Origin: Nocardia speluncae NBRC 108251
Lineage (GTDB): Bacteria > Actinomycetota > Actinomycetes > Mycobacteriales > Mycobacteriaceae
DNA: 64,000 nucleotides
Reading direction: 5' to 3'
Assembly (NCBI RefSeq): GCF_001613245.1
Contig: NZ_BDBZ01000002.1
Span: forward strand, 248,001-312,000
The notes below the pieces were generated by a model. That model had not been told where the DNA came from, ran no database searches, and worked only from the letters and a program-made list of their open reading frames with translations. Each line of letters starts with the position of its first letter. The stretch's first letter is position 1. Of this stretch, positions 27,504 through 35,050 are shown in pieces. The translations under genes were made by a program, and so were the position numbers.

Positions 27504-28763
27504 GTGGCAGGACAATCCCGGCCGGCGTCCACGAGACGTCGCGGCAGCACCGACACACCGGCAGATTCCACAGGTTCCCGAATCCCGCTCTACTCTCGTG
27601 AATTCGCGACCGACCCACATGGCTTCTACCAGTGGATGCGTCGGCGTTTCGGCACGTTGGTCCCGATCGACCTCGCCCCCGGAGTTCCCGCCACCCTCGT
27701 GGTGGACGACCGGACGGCCCGGCGAATCCTCGACGATCCCAGCCGTTTCCCGTCCGATCCCCGCGTCTGGCAACAGAAAGCACCTGCCGGACTGCCGATC
27801 GTGCCGATGATGCAGTGGCGGCCCAATCCGCTGCGCACTCACGGCCCGGACCACGACCGCTACCGCGCCGTCACTGTGGACGCCCTGGCCGGCGTGGACC
27901 CGAATTCGCTGCGTACCACCGTTTCGCGCATCGCGATGGATCTGATCAACGAGTTCTGCTCCGACGGCGCCGCCGATCTGCTCGACCGGTACGTGGTGCC
28001 GCTGGTGTTCCGGACGATGGACAATATTCTCGGCTGCCCACCCGAACTCGGTGATCTGCTGCGTCTTGCGCTGACCGAGATGACCGCCGGCGCCGCCGAC
28101 GATGGTTCCGAACCACGGATCCAGCAGCTGCTCGCCGAACTGATCGCCTGTAGACGTGCCGAACCCGGCGACGATGTCACCAGCCGCCTGATCCGGCACC
28201 CGGCGAACCTGTCCGACGAGGAACTGGTGCACCAACTGCTGGGCCTGTACTGGACCGGAATCGAACCGCCGCGCAACCTGATTGCCAACACACTGCTGCT
28301 GATCCTCACCGATCCCCGGTTCACCAGCAATCACACCGGGTTCGCACCGCCCGCCGGCGCCGCACTCGACGAGGTGCTGGCGAGCGACCCACCGCTGGCG
28401 AATCACACCATCAGCTATCCCCCTTGTCCGGTAGTGGTCGACGATGTGCTGCTACCCGCGGATCAGCCCGTACTCATCGGTGCGGCCGCCTGCCACAGCG
28501 ACCCCGCCCGATCGAGTACACCCGTTCCCCATGAGGACCGGAACCTGGCCTGGGGCCGCGGACCGCACGCGTGTCCGGCACAAGCCCGGACAATCTCCCG
28601 GCTGCTCGCCGAGGAGGCAGTCGATCAGCTACTCGACGCGCTACCCGATCTGACTACCGCGTTCGACCCGGATCGGACGATCTGGCGGCCCGGCCCGTTC
28701 CATCGCGCGCTCATCGCGCTCCCGGTGCGATTCCCACCCGCACCGGGAATGCCGCTGGGCTGA
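27504..28763 (+). CDS. cytochrome P450, atypical (no EXXR arginine)
   Basis: A 419-residue P450. The heme-binding loop reads LAWGRGPHACPAQ with Cys357 as the axial ligand, and the acyl/substrate region FATDPHGFYQWMR opens the fold. Two hallmark positions deviate: the K-helix EXXR motif reads E290-V-L-A293, losing the arginine, and the I-helix A/G-G-x-E/D-T motif reads T-G-I-E-P, with proline where the O2-handling threonine sits. CYP157-type P450s linked to conservons are known to lack EXXR and carry similar WGxGPHxCPA loops. GTG at 27504 with AGGGGG at 27493-27498 sets the start. Catalysis may be altered. Confidence 0.88.
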   Translation: MAGQSRPASTRRRGSTDTPADSTGSRIPLYSREFATDPHGFYQWMRRRFGTLVPIDLAPGVPATLVVDDRTARRILDDPSRFPSDPRVWQQKAPAGLPIVPMMQWRPNPLRTHGPDHDRYRAVTVDALAGVDPNSLRTTVSRIAMDLINEFCSDGAADLLDRYVVPLVFRTMDNILGCPPELGDLLRLALTEMTAGAADDGSEPRIQQLLAELIACRRAEPGDDVTSRLIRHPANLSDEELVHQLLGLYWTGIEPPRNLIANTLLLILTDPRFTSNHTGFAPPAGAALDEVLASDPPLANHTISYPPCPVVVDDVLLPADQPVLIGAAACHSDPARSSTPVPHEDRNLAWGRGPHACPAQARTISRLLAEEAVDQLLDALPDLTTAFDPDRTIWRPGPFHRALIALPVRFPPAPGMPLG

Positions 28764-28764
28764 T

Positions 28765-28779
28765 CACCCGCTGCGGGTG
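28765..28779 (+). terminator. short hairpin after the P450 gene
   Basis: CACCCGC and GCGGGTG are separated by one base, two bases after the P450 stop. There is no T-run, as is usual for high-GC actinobacteria. Confidence 0.45.
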
Positions 28780-28880
28780 CTACCGGTCCCGGCGATGTGA
28801 CGACGGCCCGCTAACGCCGGGCGCCCGGCGAACGATTGTCCCGGTGTACGTGCTCGGCGATCCAGCTATGGAGGTTACCG

Positions 28881-28991
28881 ATGGTCACTCCGGCCGTTGT
28901 CCCGTCCGATCCCGTTCAGGGCCTGATCATGGAACTGAGCCGGCTGTTGTGCACGCTGTCGTCGGGCGAAGGTTGCATGGTGATCATGTAG
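28881..28991 (+). CDS. 36-residue small protein, unknown
   Basis: ATG at 28881 is preceded by GAGGT at 28871-28875, five bases away. The 36 codons end in TAG at 28989-28991 and most third positions are G or C, as expected for real coding here. The peptide begins MVTPAVVPSDPVQGL, has two cysteines (residues 24 and 32) and ends GEGCMVIM. It is not recognised. It may be a small membrane- or complex-associated protein, a peptide precursor or a leader ORF. It lies downstream of the P450 but more than 100 bases away. Confidence 0.5.
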   Translation: MVTPAVVPSDPVQGLIMELSRLLCTLSSGEGCMVIM

Positions 28992-29059
28992 ACGGTCGGG
29001 CCGGGATTGCGTAGTGTAGGCTGGCGCAGTCGCCTTTCGGCAATTTCCCCGCATCCCCA

Positions 29060-29090
29060 ATTTATCTGCAACCGCTAGTTACAGATAAAT
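29060..29090. promoter_or_regulatory. perfect AT-rich inverted repeat, candidate operator
   Basis: ATTTATCTG (29060-29068) and CAGATAAAT (29082-29090) are exact inverse copies around a 13-base centre that itself contains AAC/GTT. The AT content is far above the surroundings. It lies about 290 bases before the large protein at 29379. An operator is more likely than a terminator because no gene ends next to it. Confidence 0.6.
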
Positions 29091-29378
29091 GTAGTGGTTC
29101 GTACCCAACAATCCACCTGCTGTTTCCGGCCCGCCCGGCAACTCCTTGCGCAGATCGGGCAATCCAGCACCACACCACGCGGGGACCCCCCCCGGACGAT
29201 CGCACGGCAGTCAGCGAGCGGATACTCCCGCCGATTCACCGCGGCCGGTGCGATATCGCCGCCCCGGACTGCCGTCACCCACGGAATCGCCCCACACGCC
29301 ACGGATTCGGCGAGTACGGTATAGCCACCGCATTGCTGCGGGGTGAATCGAAGCGGTGGGAAAGGCGGGGCACAGGAT

Positions 29379-31700
29379 ATGCACGATCCGGGATCGCCGG
29401 GTATCGGATTCATTCCGTCGCAGGCCGACAGGTCTGCACCGGTATCCGGTGCCGGTCAGCTGCCCAGGTATCTACGCGGCGGATATCGCGATGCCACACC
29501 GTTGCTGACGAGCGCCCCACCGCCACCTTCCGGACCGCGGCACAGCGCCGCCGAACCAGCACCGCAGCGCCGCACACTCGCCGCGCGATATCGCAGTGCC
29601 GATCCGATCGACCTCGACGGCGCCACGGTATACCCCATGTACAGCGAGCAGTTGCCGACCCCCGCGTCAGCACTGACGATGACCCTGCTCTCGGCGACAC
29701 CGCCCGGCGGATTGGCCGCCGTCGGTATCGGCCTGTCGGTGATCGACGGATATATCGACCTCGACGACCGGCACCTTGCCGGAGTCGATATCTGGCGCGA
29801 CGCACTCGAACGGGGAATCACCTTCGACCTGGCCGCGGACTCGCCGGGCGCCTTGTTCGCACTCACCCCGGTCTGGTCGAATGCCGCGGGCGAACCCCAA
29901 TCGTGGTCCGGTAATTACGGAATCGTCGTCGAGCGCACCGGGACGGGCCGGACCGTCCTCTGGTGCAGTATGGGCGAAGGCCCACCCCATTTCGCCGATC
30001 TGGTGATCGAGGTGCGCAACACGCCACTGGACCCACACCCGCGCCTGTTCATGTCCGGAGCAATCCCCACCGTCTCCACGGCTACGCCCCCGGAACACCG
30101 GACCAATCGGCACCACTGGGTGGAAACCGATGATCCCGACCCGGATGGCGTCGAATTCGACCCGTGGGCAACGCATTACGAACCGGCCACCGACGATTCC
30201 CCAGCAACGCCGTATGCCGCCGAATTCCCGCTGGTGCCGACCGCAGTCGACCCCCTGACCAGATCGATCGCGGACGACTCCGCACCGGTCCAGTGCGATT
30301 CCGTATCGGTATCCACTACCGGCGAATCCCTGCCGGCGACGGAAGCACACGAGCCCGAGCGGGAACCCACCGCAGCCGGCTCCATACCCGCCCCCGCCCT
30401 GCCGACGCCCACTACCACCCCGGCGTCCGCGTCCACAGCATCAGCGCACATCACAATCGAACCGCTGCCCGCATCTGCCGCGTCGGCGCACACCACAACC
30501 GGCCCTCCGGCCGTACCGGCCGTATCGGGGCCCGTCACCACTGATCCTCCGGCAACGCCCACCGTATCGGTGCACGCCACACGCAAATTCACCACGGCGC
30601 CCACTGCCCTGGACTGCTCGACAGCGCCCACGACCCACAACTCCCCGACGGCACCGACAGCCCACCACTCGCTGACGGCGCCCACCGGCAGGGACCATTC
30701 GGCCACGCCGGCAGGCGACTCCTCGACGGCGGCCCACTATTCCCCGGCGGCATACAGCAAGGGCGACCGGGTGACGAAACCCGCCGCACCCGATTCCCTG
30801 ATGGAACCCCTCGGCGGCGAACCTGCGATGGCAGCCGTTCCGGCAGATTCCGCGGTGGTAGACGCCGAAGACGACGCCGAGATACAGGGTTACCCTTGCA
30901 GTTTCGCCGATATTCAGCTGTCCGCACCGGAGGACGTGGGCGAGCCGCACCATACAGGGGCGCTGGAGGCCACCGCACCGCACCGCGCCATAATCGACGC
31001 TGTCTTCGGCTTCGACGACCCGCCCATCGGAGCGGATGCGGACCGCTCCTCGGCCGACGCGGATTCCTATCGGGATAGCGGGGCGCCCGGATGGGCCGAG
31101 AATCCGGAGCTGACAGGCCTCGTCCCGGTTATCCGCGATGCCGGATTCACCGATTTCGGCCCCGAACCACCCCGGCCGGCAGCAACCGATTCCACTGCCG
31201 GGGCCTCCCCGCACCGCACTCCACTGCTCACCGGGGCGGGCGCGGCCACGGAATTCGCAGTGCACGAAGACAACTCGCTCGTCGACACCCTCGCCGACGA
31301 TTCACTCACACCGGTTCCGCCCGCCGGGCGGCCACCTACGGGCGACGAGATCGACCCGGCTCGGCTCCATTCTCTCGGCGCGGTGGCGCACGCCCAGGGT
31401 GATGACGATCGTGCGCATCTGTTGTGGTCGCGGGCCGCGCGGGCCGGGCACCTCGGCGCCATCTACGACCTGGGCGCGCTGTCGCTGTACCAGGACGATC
31501 CCCGCGCCGCAGAACGGTGGTGGCGGGCAGCGGCCGGTCGGCGGATGATCCCCGCCATGGCCGAACTCGCGGTACTCCTGGAGCAACGCGGCGCCGTCGC
31601 GGAGGCCCGTATGTGGCGAACTCAGGCGGTTGCCGAAGAGGTGATCGCCACCGCGACCCGCCGCCCGGCCGCCTGCGAGACACTCACCGGCATGTTCTGA
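29379..31700 (+). CDS. large low-complexity protein with C-terminal Sel1/TPR-like repeats
   Basis: About 773 residues, not assigned to a known family. An N-terminal globular part (roughly residues 85-240: VYPMYSEQLPTP..., IGLSVIDGYIDL, WSGNYGIVVERTG, TVLWCSMGEG) is followed by about 370 residues rich in Pro, Thr, Ala and Ser, with degenerate TAPTxxxxS-like units between nucleotides 30590 and 30720, and by a C-terminal helical repeat region (SLGAVAHAQGDDDRAHLLWSRAARAG; DLGALSLYQDDPRAAERWWRAAA; ELAVLLEQRGAVAEARMW) resembling three Sel1/TPR units. No signal peptide or membrane helix is evident. ATG at 29379 is chosen; GTG at 29343 is possible. A scaffold role is a guess. Confidence 0.75.
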   Translation: MHDPGSPGIGFIPSQADRSAPVSGAGQLPRYLRGGYRDATPLLTSAPPPPSGPRHSAAEPAPQRRTLAARYRSADPIDLDGATVYPMYSEQLPTPASALTMTLLSATPPGGLAAVGIGLSVIDGYIDLDDRHLAGVDIWRDALERGITFDLAADSPGALFALTPVWSNAAGEPQSWSGNYGIVVERTGTGRTVLWCSMGEGPPHFADLVIEVRNTPLDPHPRLFMSGAIPTVSTATPPEHRTNRHHWVETDDPDPDGVEFDPWATHYEPATDDSPATPYAAEFPLVPTAVDPLTRSIADDSAPVQCDSVSVSTTGESLPATEAHEPEREPTAAGSIPAPALPTPTTTPASASTASAHITIEPLPASAASAHTTTGPPAVPAVSGPVTTDPPATPTVSVHATRKFTTAPTALDCSTAPTTHNSPTAPTAHHSLTAPTGRDHSATPAGDSSTAAHYSPAAYSKGDRVTKPAAPDSLMEPLGGEPAMAAVPADSAVVDAEDDAEIQGYPCSFADIQLSAPEDVGEPHHTGALEATAPHRAIIDAVFGFDDPPIGADADRSSADADSYRDSGAPGWAENPELTGLVPVIRDAGFTDFGPEPPRPAATDSTAGASPHRTPLLTGAGAATEFAVHEDNSLVDTLADDSLTPVPPAGRPPTGDEIDPARLHSLGAVAHAQGDDDRAHLLWSRAARAGHLGAIYDLGALSLYQDDPRAAERWWRAAAGRRMIPAMAELAVLLEQRGAVAEARMWRTQAVAEEVIATATRRPAACETLTGMF

Positions 31701-32129
31701 CGCTGCACGACGAACGCTCCGGCCCGAAAACCACTTGAACGCACGGCCGGATTCCGGCGACGATATTGCAACCATCGTGGCTACGCCCGCCACGTCTTGT
31801 GCAGGCCGATCGGTGCACGGCGGTCCGGCACCGGTGTCGTCGGCGGCAGGATCGCTGTCGCGGTCGACGGCGAAGGATTTCGCGGCAAACCCAGCCGCTC
31901 CGGAGCCGGATGTTTTGTACAGACATCCGTTCGGGCGTGGCGTCGTTCAATTGCCGGGCACCGTCGCCGATGCGGGCGAATGCGGTTGCCGGGAACAACG
32001 CCGACCGGGGCGCCGTACGGCTACACGCGGCGGCAGCTCCGATGAATCTCGGGGGCTGCGACCGTCCAAGGTGGTGATATGCCCACCGGTCACCACTTGA
32101 CCTGAACTATTGTCGAGGTTGTTGAGTTC
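31701..32129. other. intergenic region without a convincing gene
   Basis: Short overlapping open frames here show no family features. Two inverted repeats stand out: CGGATGT/ACATCCG (31907-31929) and GTGGTGA/TCACCAC (32071-32096). Confidence 0.55.
32071..32096 (+). promoter_or_regulatory. inverted repeat and -35-like element before the MFS gene
   Basis: GTGGTGA (32071-32077) and TCACCAC (32090-32096) are exact inverse copies 12 bases apart. TTGACC follows at 32097-32102 and TATTGT at 32108-32113, both 17-33 bases before the MFS start. This suits a repressor site over the promoter. Confidence 0.45.
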
Positions 32130-33659
32130 ATGAGTATGGAAGCCCCGAGTCGGCCTGCCGACGCGACCGATACCCGCCTCGACCTCGCCGACCCCACTGT
32201 CCGGACTTTCGCGCAGCTGCTGGTGAATGTGCTGCTCGTATCGTTCATCAACTTCACGATCTGGTTCGCTATCACTTTCTTCGTCTACCTGGAGACCCGT
32301 TCGGTTTTCGCCACCGGAATGATCGCCGGGATCTTCCTGGTGGCGATGGCGGCCACCGGCGTGTGGTTCGGCAGTATCGTCGACCACCACCGCAAGAAGT
32401 CGGTGATGCAGGCTTCCGCGCTGGTATCCCTCGCGATCTATGCGATCGCACTCGCGTTCTACCTGGTTACTCCGGCCGAGCAATGGCGCAATCCCGCCGG
32501 TATCCACCTGTGGGTGCTCATCGTGCTGGTGATGGCCGGCGTGATCACCGGTGGCCTGCGCACGATCGCGCTGCCGACCGTGGTCACCGCTATGTTCGAT
32601 CCCCGTGTCCGGGATCGGGCCAACGGCTTGGTCGGCACGACCACCGGCATATCGCAATTGGCGACATCGGTGGCCAGTGCGCTGCTCGTCGGTTGGAACG
32701 GAATGCTCGGTGTGCTGGTGATGGCCGTCGTCGTCCTCGCCGGAGCCGTCCTGCACTTGCAACGCCTCACTCTCCCGGACGCGCTGTCCCATGCCGCCGC
32801 CGCAGGCGAACCCAAACGGGTCGACCTGCGCGGGACGGTGCGAATCATCCGCGGAATCCCGGGCATGATCCCGCTGATCGCCTTCGCTGCGTTGAACAAC
32901 CTCCTTTTCGGTGGGTTGATGGCACTGATGGACCCGTACGCCTTGTCGATGATGTCGGTGCAGGCCTGGGGCATCATCTCGGGTGCGCTCAGCGCAATGA
33001 TGATCGTCGGCGGCCTACTCGTGGCCAGAACCGGGACCTCATCGAACCCGGTGCGGTTGATCCTGCTGATCAACCTGGCGTTGTGGGCGGCGATGCTGGT
33101 GTTCCCCCTACAGGATTCGGTTCTTCTCCTGGTGGGCGGAATGGCGGTCCTCATGGTGCTCATGCCTTTCGCGGAGGCCGCCGAACAGACCGTCCTGCAG
33201 AAGGTCGTCCCGTACGAACGGCAGGGCCGGGTGTTCGGTTTCGCGCAGAGCGTGGAACAGGCGGCTTCCCCGCTGACAGCCTTCTTGATCAGCCCGCTGG
33301 CGCAGTTCTTCTTCATCCCCTTCATGACCGACGGGTCGGGCGCCCGCTGGATCGGCGACTGGTTCGGCACCGGCGAAGCCCGGGGTATGGCGCTGGTTTT
33401 CGTCCTGCTCGGAGTCCTCGGTTTGCTGTTCACCGGTTACGCCCTCGGCAGCAGACATTACCGCTACCTGAGCCGCAGCTACCGTATGAGCGGCCTCCCG
33501 GACGTCGGGGATTCGGTGCCCGACCCGGGGACCACAAACCCGCCGACCACTGTGCCCTGTGACGCCGCAGACGCCGGTACCCCCTCGGCCGAACTCGCTG
33601 ATCTGACAACGGACGAACGGGGCGGTGCGCCGGGATGCGACCCCACGGGAGTGCGGTAA
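32130..33659 (+). CDS. MFS transporter, macrolide/drug-efflux-like
   Basis: A 509-residue membrane protein with about twelve hydrophobic segments and a hydrophilic 60-residue C-terminal tail. The layout (FTIWFAITFFVYLETRSVFATGMIAGIF, conserved DHHRKK after helix 2, GVITGGLRTIALPTVV) resembles Mef/Tap-like proton-driven drug exporters. It starts at ATG 32130 or 32136. The erm gene follows about 500 bases downstream on the same strand, so efflux plus ribosome methylation could act together against macrolides; that link is inferred from position only. Confidence 0.85.
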   Translation: MSMEAPSRPADATDTRLDLADPTVRTFAQLLVNVLLVSFINFTIWFAITFFVYLETRSVFATGMIAGIFLVAMAATGVWFGSIVDHHRKKSVMQASALVSLAIYAIALAFYLVTPAEQWRNPAGIHLWVLIVLVMAGVITGGLRTIALPTVVTAMFDPRVRDRANGLVGTTTGISQLATSVASALLVGWNGMLGVLVMAVVVLAGAVLHLQRLTLPDALSHAAAAGEPKRVDLRGTVRIIRGIPGMIPLIAFAALNNLLFGGLMALMDPYALSMMSVQAWGIISGALSAMMIVGGLLVARTGTSSNPVRLILLINLALWAAMLVFPLQDSVLLLVGGMAVLMVLMPFAEAAEQTVLQKVVPYERQGRVFGFAQSVEQAASPLTAFLISPLAQFFFIPFMTDGSGARWIGDWFGTGEARGMALVFVLLGVLGLLFTGYALGSRHYRYLSRSYRMSGLPDVGDSVPDPGTTNPPTTVPCDAADAGTPSAELADLTTDERGGAPGCDPTGVR

Positions 33660-33844
33660 CAGAGCGGAACGCGCCAGCCGGCGCGGTGTTGCCGGCAAAG
33701 GGCCGGTGATACCAGCGGGCCGCGAGCTCATCGCCACCGGGGCACCGCGATAGCACCACTGGGCCGGCCGCGAAAACCGCACCCGCCCGTCGCATCCGGG
33801 TCGTATTCCGCACCCGACCGCGGGCACCTGTTCGAAGGTGCCGG
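33660..33844. other. intergenic stretch after the MFS gene
   Basis: Apart from the erm control region that begins at 33845, no gene-like frame or clear terminator was seen in this stretch. Confidence 0.5.
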
Positions 33845-33882
33845 AAAACCGTTCGACGGATTCCCACGGACCGCCCTAAGGT
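33845..33882 (+). promoter_or_regulatory. candidate WhiB7-type promoter of the erm leader
   Basis: AAAA at 33845-33848 lies exactly three bases before TTCGAC (33852-33857, -35-like), with TAAGGT (33877-33882, TANNNT-type -10) 19 bases on. WhiB7-dependent promoters of mycobacteria are known for an AT-rich block three bases upstream of the -35. Transcription would begin about at the ATG of the leader ORF (33890), giving a leaderless message. Confidence 0.5.
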
Positions 33883-33889
33883 GGCAGGC

Positions 33890-33988
33890 ATGGGAACTTT
33901 GTGCATCGGCGGAGTGTGCGCGGGCGTGTACTCCATCCGCCTGCGCACGGCAGCTCGGGCTCTGCCGGCACATTTCGCACTCCGCTGA
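33890..33988 (+). CDS. 32-residue leader peptide of the erm gene
   Basis: ATG at 33890 to TGA at 33986-33988. The peptide begins MGTLCIGGVCAGVYS and continues with Ile-Arg-Leu-Arg-Thr (residues 16-20). Arg-x-Arg motifs cause macrolide-dependent ribosome arrest in leaders such as ErmDL. The Arg-Leu-Arg codons (33938-33946) lie in the right arm of a strong hairpin (33916-33948). It stands 167 bases before the erm start. AGGTGG at 33879-33884 could serve as a ribosome site if the message is not leaderless. Confidence 0.6.
   Translation: MGTLCIGGVCAGVYSIRLRTAARALPAHFALR
33916..33948 (+). promoter_or_regulatory. hairpin inside the erm leader ORF
   Basis: GTGCGC-G-GGCG (33916-33926) pairs with CGCC-T-GCGCAC (33938-33948) around an 11-base loop; the odd G/T pair becomes a G-U wobble in RNA, so the stem is 11 pairs. 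A ribosome stalled at the Arg-Leu-Arg codons would open it. Confidence 0.65.
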
Positions 33989-34032
33989 CGCCGCCGGGTC
34001 GTCCCACTGACGGGATCTCCCCGCCGTAACCG

Positions 34033-34054
34033 ATACCGGTCCACCGGCCGGTAT
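34033..34054 (+). promoter_or_regulatory. second hairpin between the leader ORF and erm
   Basis: ATACCGG (34033-34039) and CCGGTAT (34048-34054) are exact inverse copies around an 8-base loop. A further short stem, CTCC/GGAG (34138-34148), covers part of the erm ribosome site GGAGGA (34145-34150). Confidence 0.55.
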
Positions 34055-34155
34055 TTCGTCGCGATCATCCGACGCTTCGGCGCCGCGGGCAGCACCGGCA
34101 TGAGCCCGGGCGAATCAACGCACCTCGATTCGGCCGACTCCCTCGGAGGACCCTC

Positions 34156-34983
34156 ATGTCCCGCTCGACCACACGCCCGCGTGCCCGTAAACGGCTGTCA
34201 CAGAATTTTCTGACCGAACCCGCCACCGCTCGTCGCATCGTGGGGGCCGCCGGTATCGGCCCATCCGATTTCGTCCTGGAGATCGGGCCCGGCGACGGTA
34301 TGCTCACCCGCCATCTCATTCGGCAGGCGGGACGGGTGGTGGCCTACGAAAGGGATCCGCATTACGCCCGCCGGCTCGCCGTACGCTACGACGATAATGA
34401 TCGGATCCGTATTGTGCACAAGGATTTCCGTTGCGTCGAACCGCCAGAGCACCCGTTCGCCGTCGTCGGCAATATTCCATTCGGTGCGAGCACGGATATC
34501 CTGCGCTGGTGTCTGGCCGCGCCCCGGCTCACCGCGGCTACCTTACTCACCCAATACGAATTCGCCCGGAAATACAGCGGCAACTACGGGCGCTGGACCA
34601 AATCGACCATTACCCACTGGCCGGATTCGGTACCGGCACTGGGCGAACGGATCGACCGCGGTGAGTTCTTTCCGGTGCCACGGGTCGACGGCGCGATATT
34701 GCGGATCGTGCGCCGGCCGGTCCCACTCCTACCGGCCGGCGCCCGCAGTGATTACCGGCGAATGGTGGAACTGGGCTTTTCGGGAGTCGGCGGTTCACTC
34801 GGCGCCTCACTCCGGCGGGCGCATTCGGCCCGGATGGTAGCCCGGGCCTGCGCAGCAGCCGATATCGCGACCGACCTGCCGGTGGGACTGGTTCCACCGG
34901 CAGCATGGCTCACCCTGTACCACCGGCTGTACGACACCGCACCTCCGGAATACGACCGTCCGGCACCGCGGCGACGCCGCTGA
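34156..34983 (+). CDS. erm: 23S rRNA (adenine-N6)-methyltransferase, Erm family
   Basis: A 275-residue Erm enzyme that would methylate A2058 of 23S rRNA, blocking macrolide, lincosamide and streptogramin-B binding. Visible motifs: RKRLSQNFL (residues 11-19), SAM-binding EIGPGDGML (42-50), acidic Glu65 in YERD, DFR near 90, and the catalytic NIPFGAST (106-113), where N-I-P-F is the Erm/KsgA base-flipping motif. The length and the basic C-terminal tail (PAPRRRR) match actinobacterial Erm proteins; KsgA differs in its C-domain. GGAGGA at 34145-34150 precedes the ATG. The upstream leader ORF and hairpins suggest inducible expression. Confidence 0.93.
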   Translation: MSRSTTRPRARKRLSQNFLTEPATARRIVGAAGIGPSDFVLEIGPGDGMLTRHLIRQAGRVVAYERDPHYARRLAVRYDDNDRIRIVHKDFRCVEPPEHPFAVVGNIPFGASTDILRWCLAAPRLTAATLLTQYEFARKYSGNYGRWTKSTITHWPDSVPALGERIDRGEFFPVPRVDGAILRIVRRPVPLLPAGARSDYRRMVELGFSGVGGSLGASLRRAHSARMVARACAAADIATDLPVGLVPPAAWLTLYHRLYDTAPPEYDRPAPRRRR

Positions 34984-34994
34984 CCCGGACACGA

Positions 34995-35030
34995 CGACGG
35001 GGACGAACCCGCCGGGATTCGTCCCCGTCG
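34995..35030. terminator. strong bidirectional hairpin between erm and ectD
   Basis: CGACGGGGACGAA (34995-35007) and TTCGTCCCCGTCG (35018-35030) form a 13-pair stem with a 10-base loop. It lies between two converging genes, 11 bases after the erm stop and 20 before the ectD stop. There is no T-run. Confidence 0.8.
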
Positions 35031-35050
35031 CCATGGGCGAGCAGTCCCTT

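Larger units (their letters stand above)
28764..29378. other. gene-poor gap with hairpin, small ORF and AT-rich palindrome
   Basis: This 615-base gap follows the P450 gene. It holds a terminator-like hairpin (28765-28779), a 36-codon ORF (28881-28991) and a perfect AT-rich inverted repeat (29060-29090). A Cys-rich open frame on the minus strand (29413-29075) is treated as unproven. Confidence 0.6.

Noticed and set aside
31735-32100. 121-codon plus-strand frame before the MFS gene
   Set aside because: Composition and lack of motifs suggest noise; an overlapping minus-strand frame is equally open.
34156-34983. KsgA housekeeping rRNA dimethyltransferase
   Set aside because: The motif spacing, basic tail, leader ORF and neighbouring exporter fit Erm; KsgA C-terminal features are not seen.
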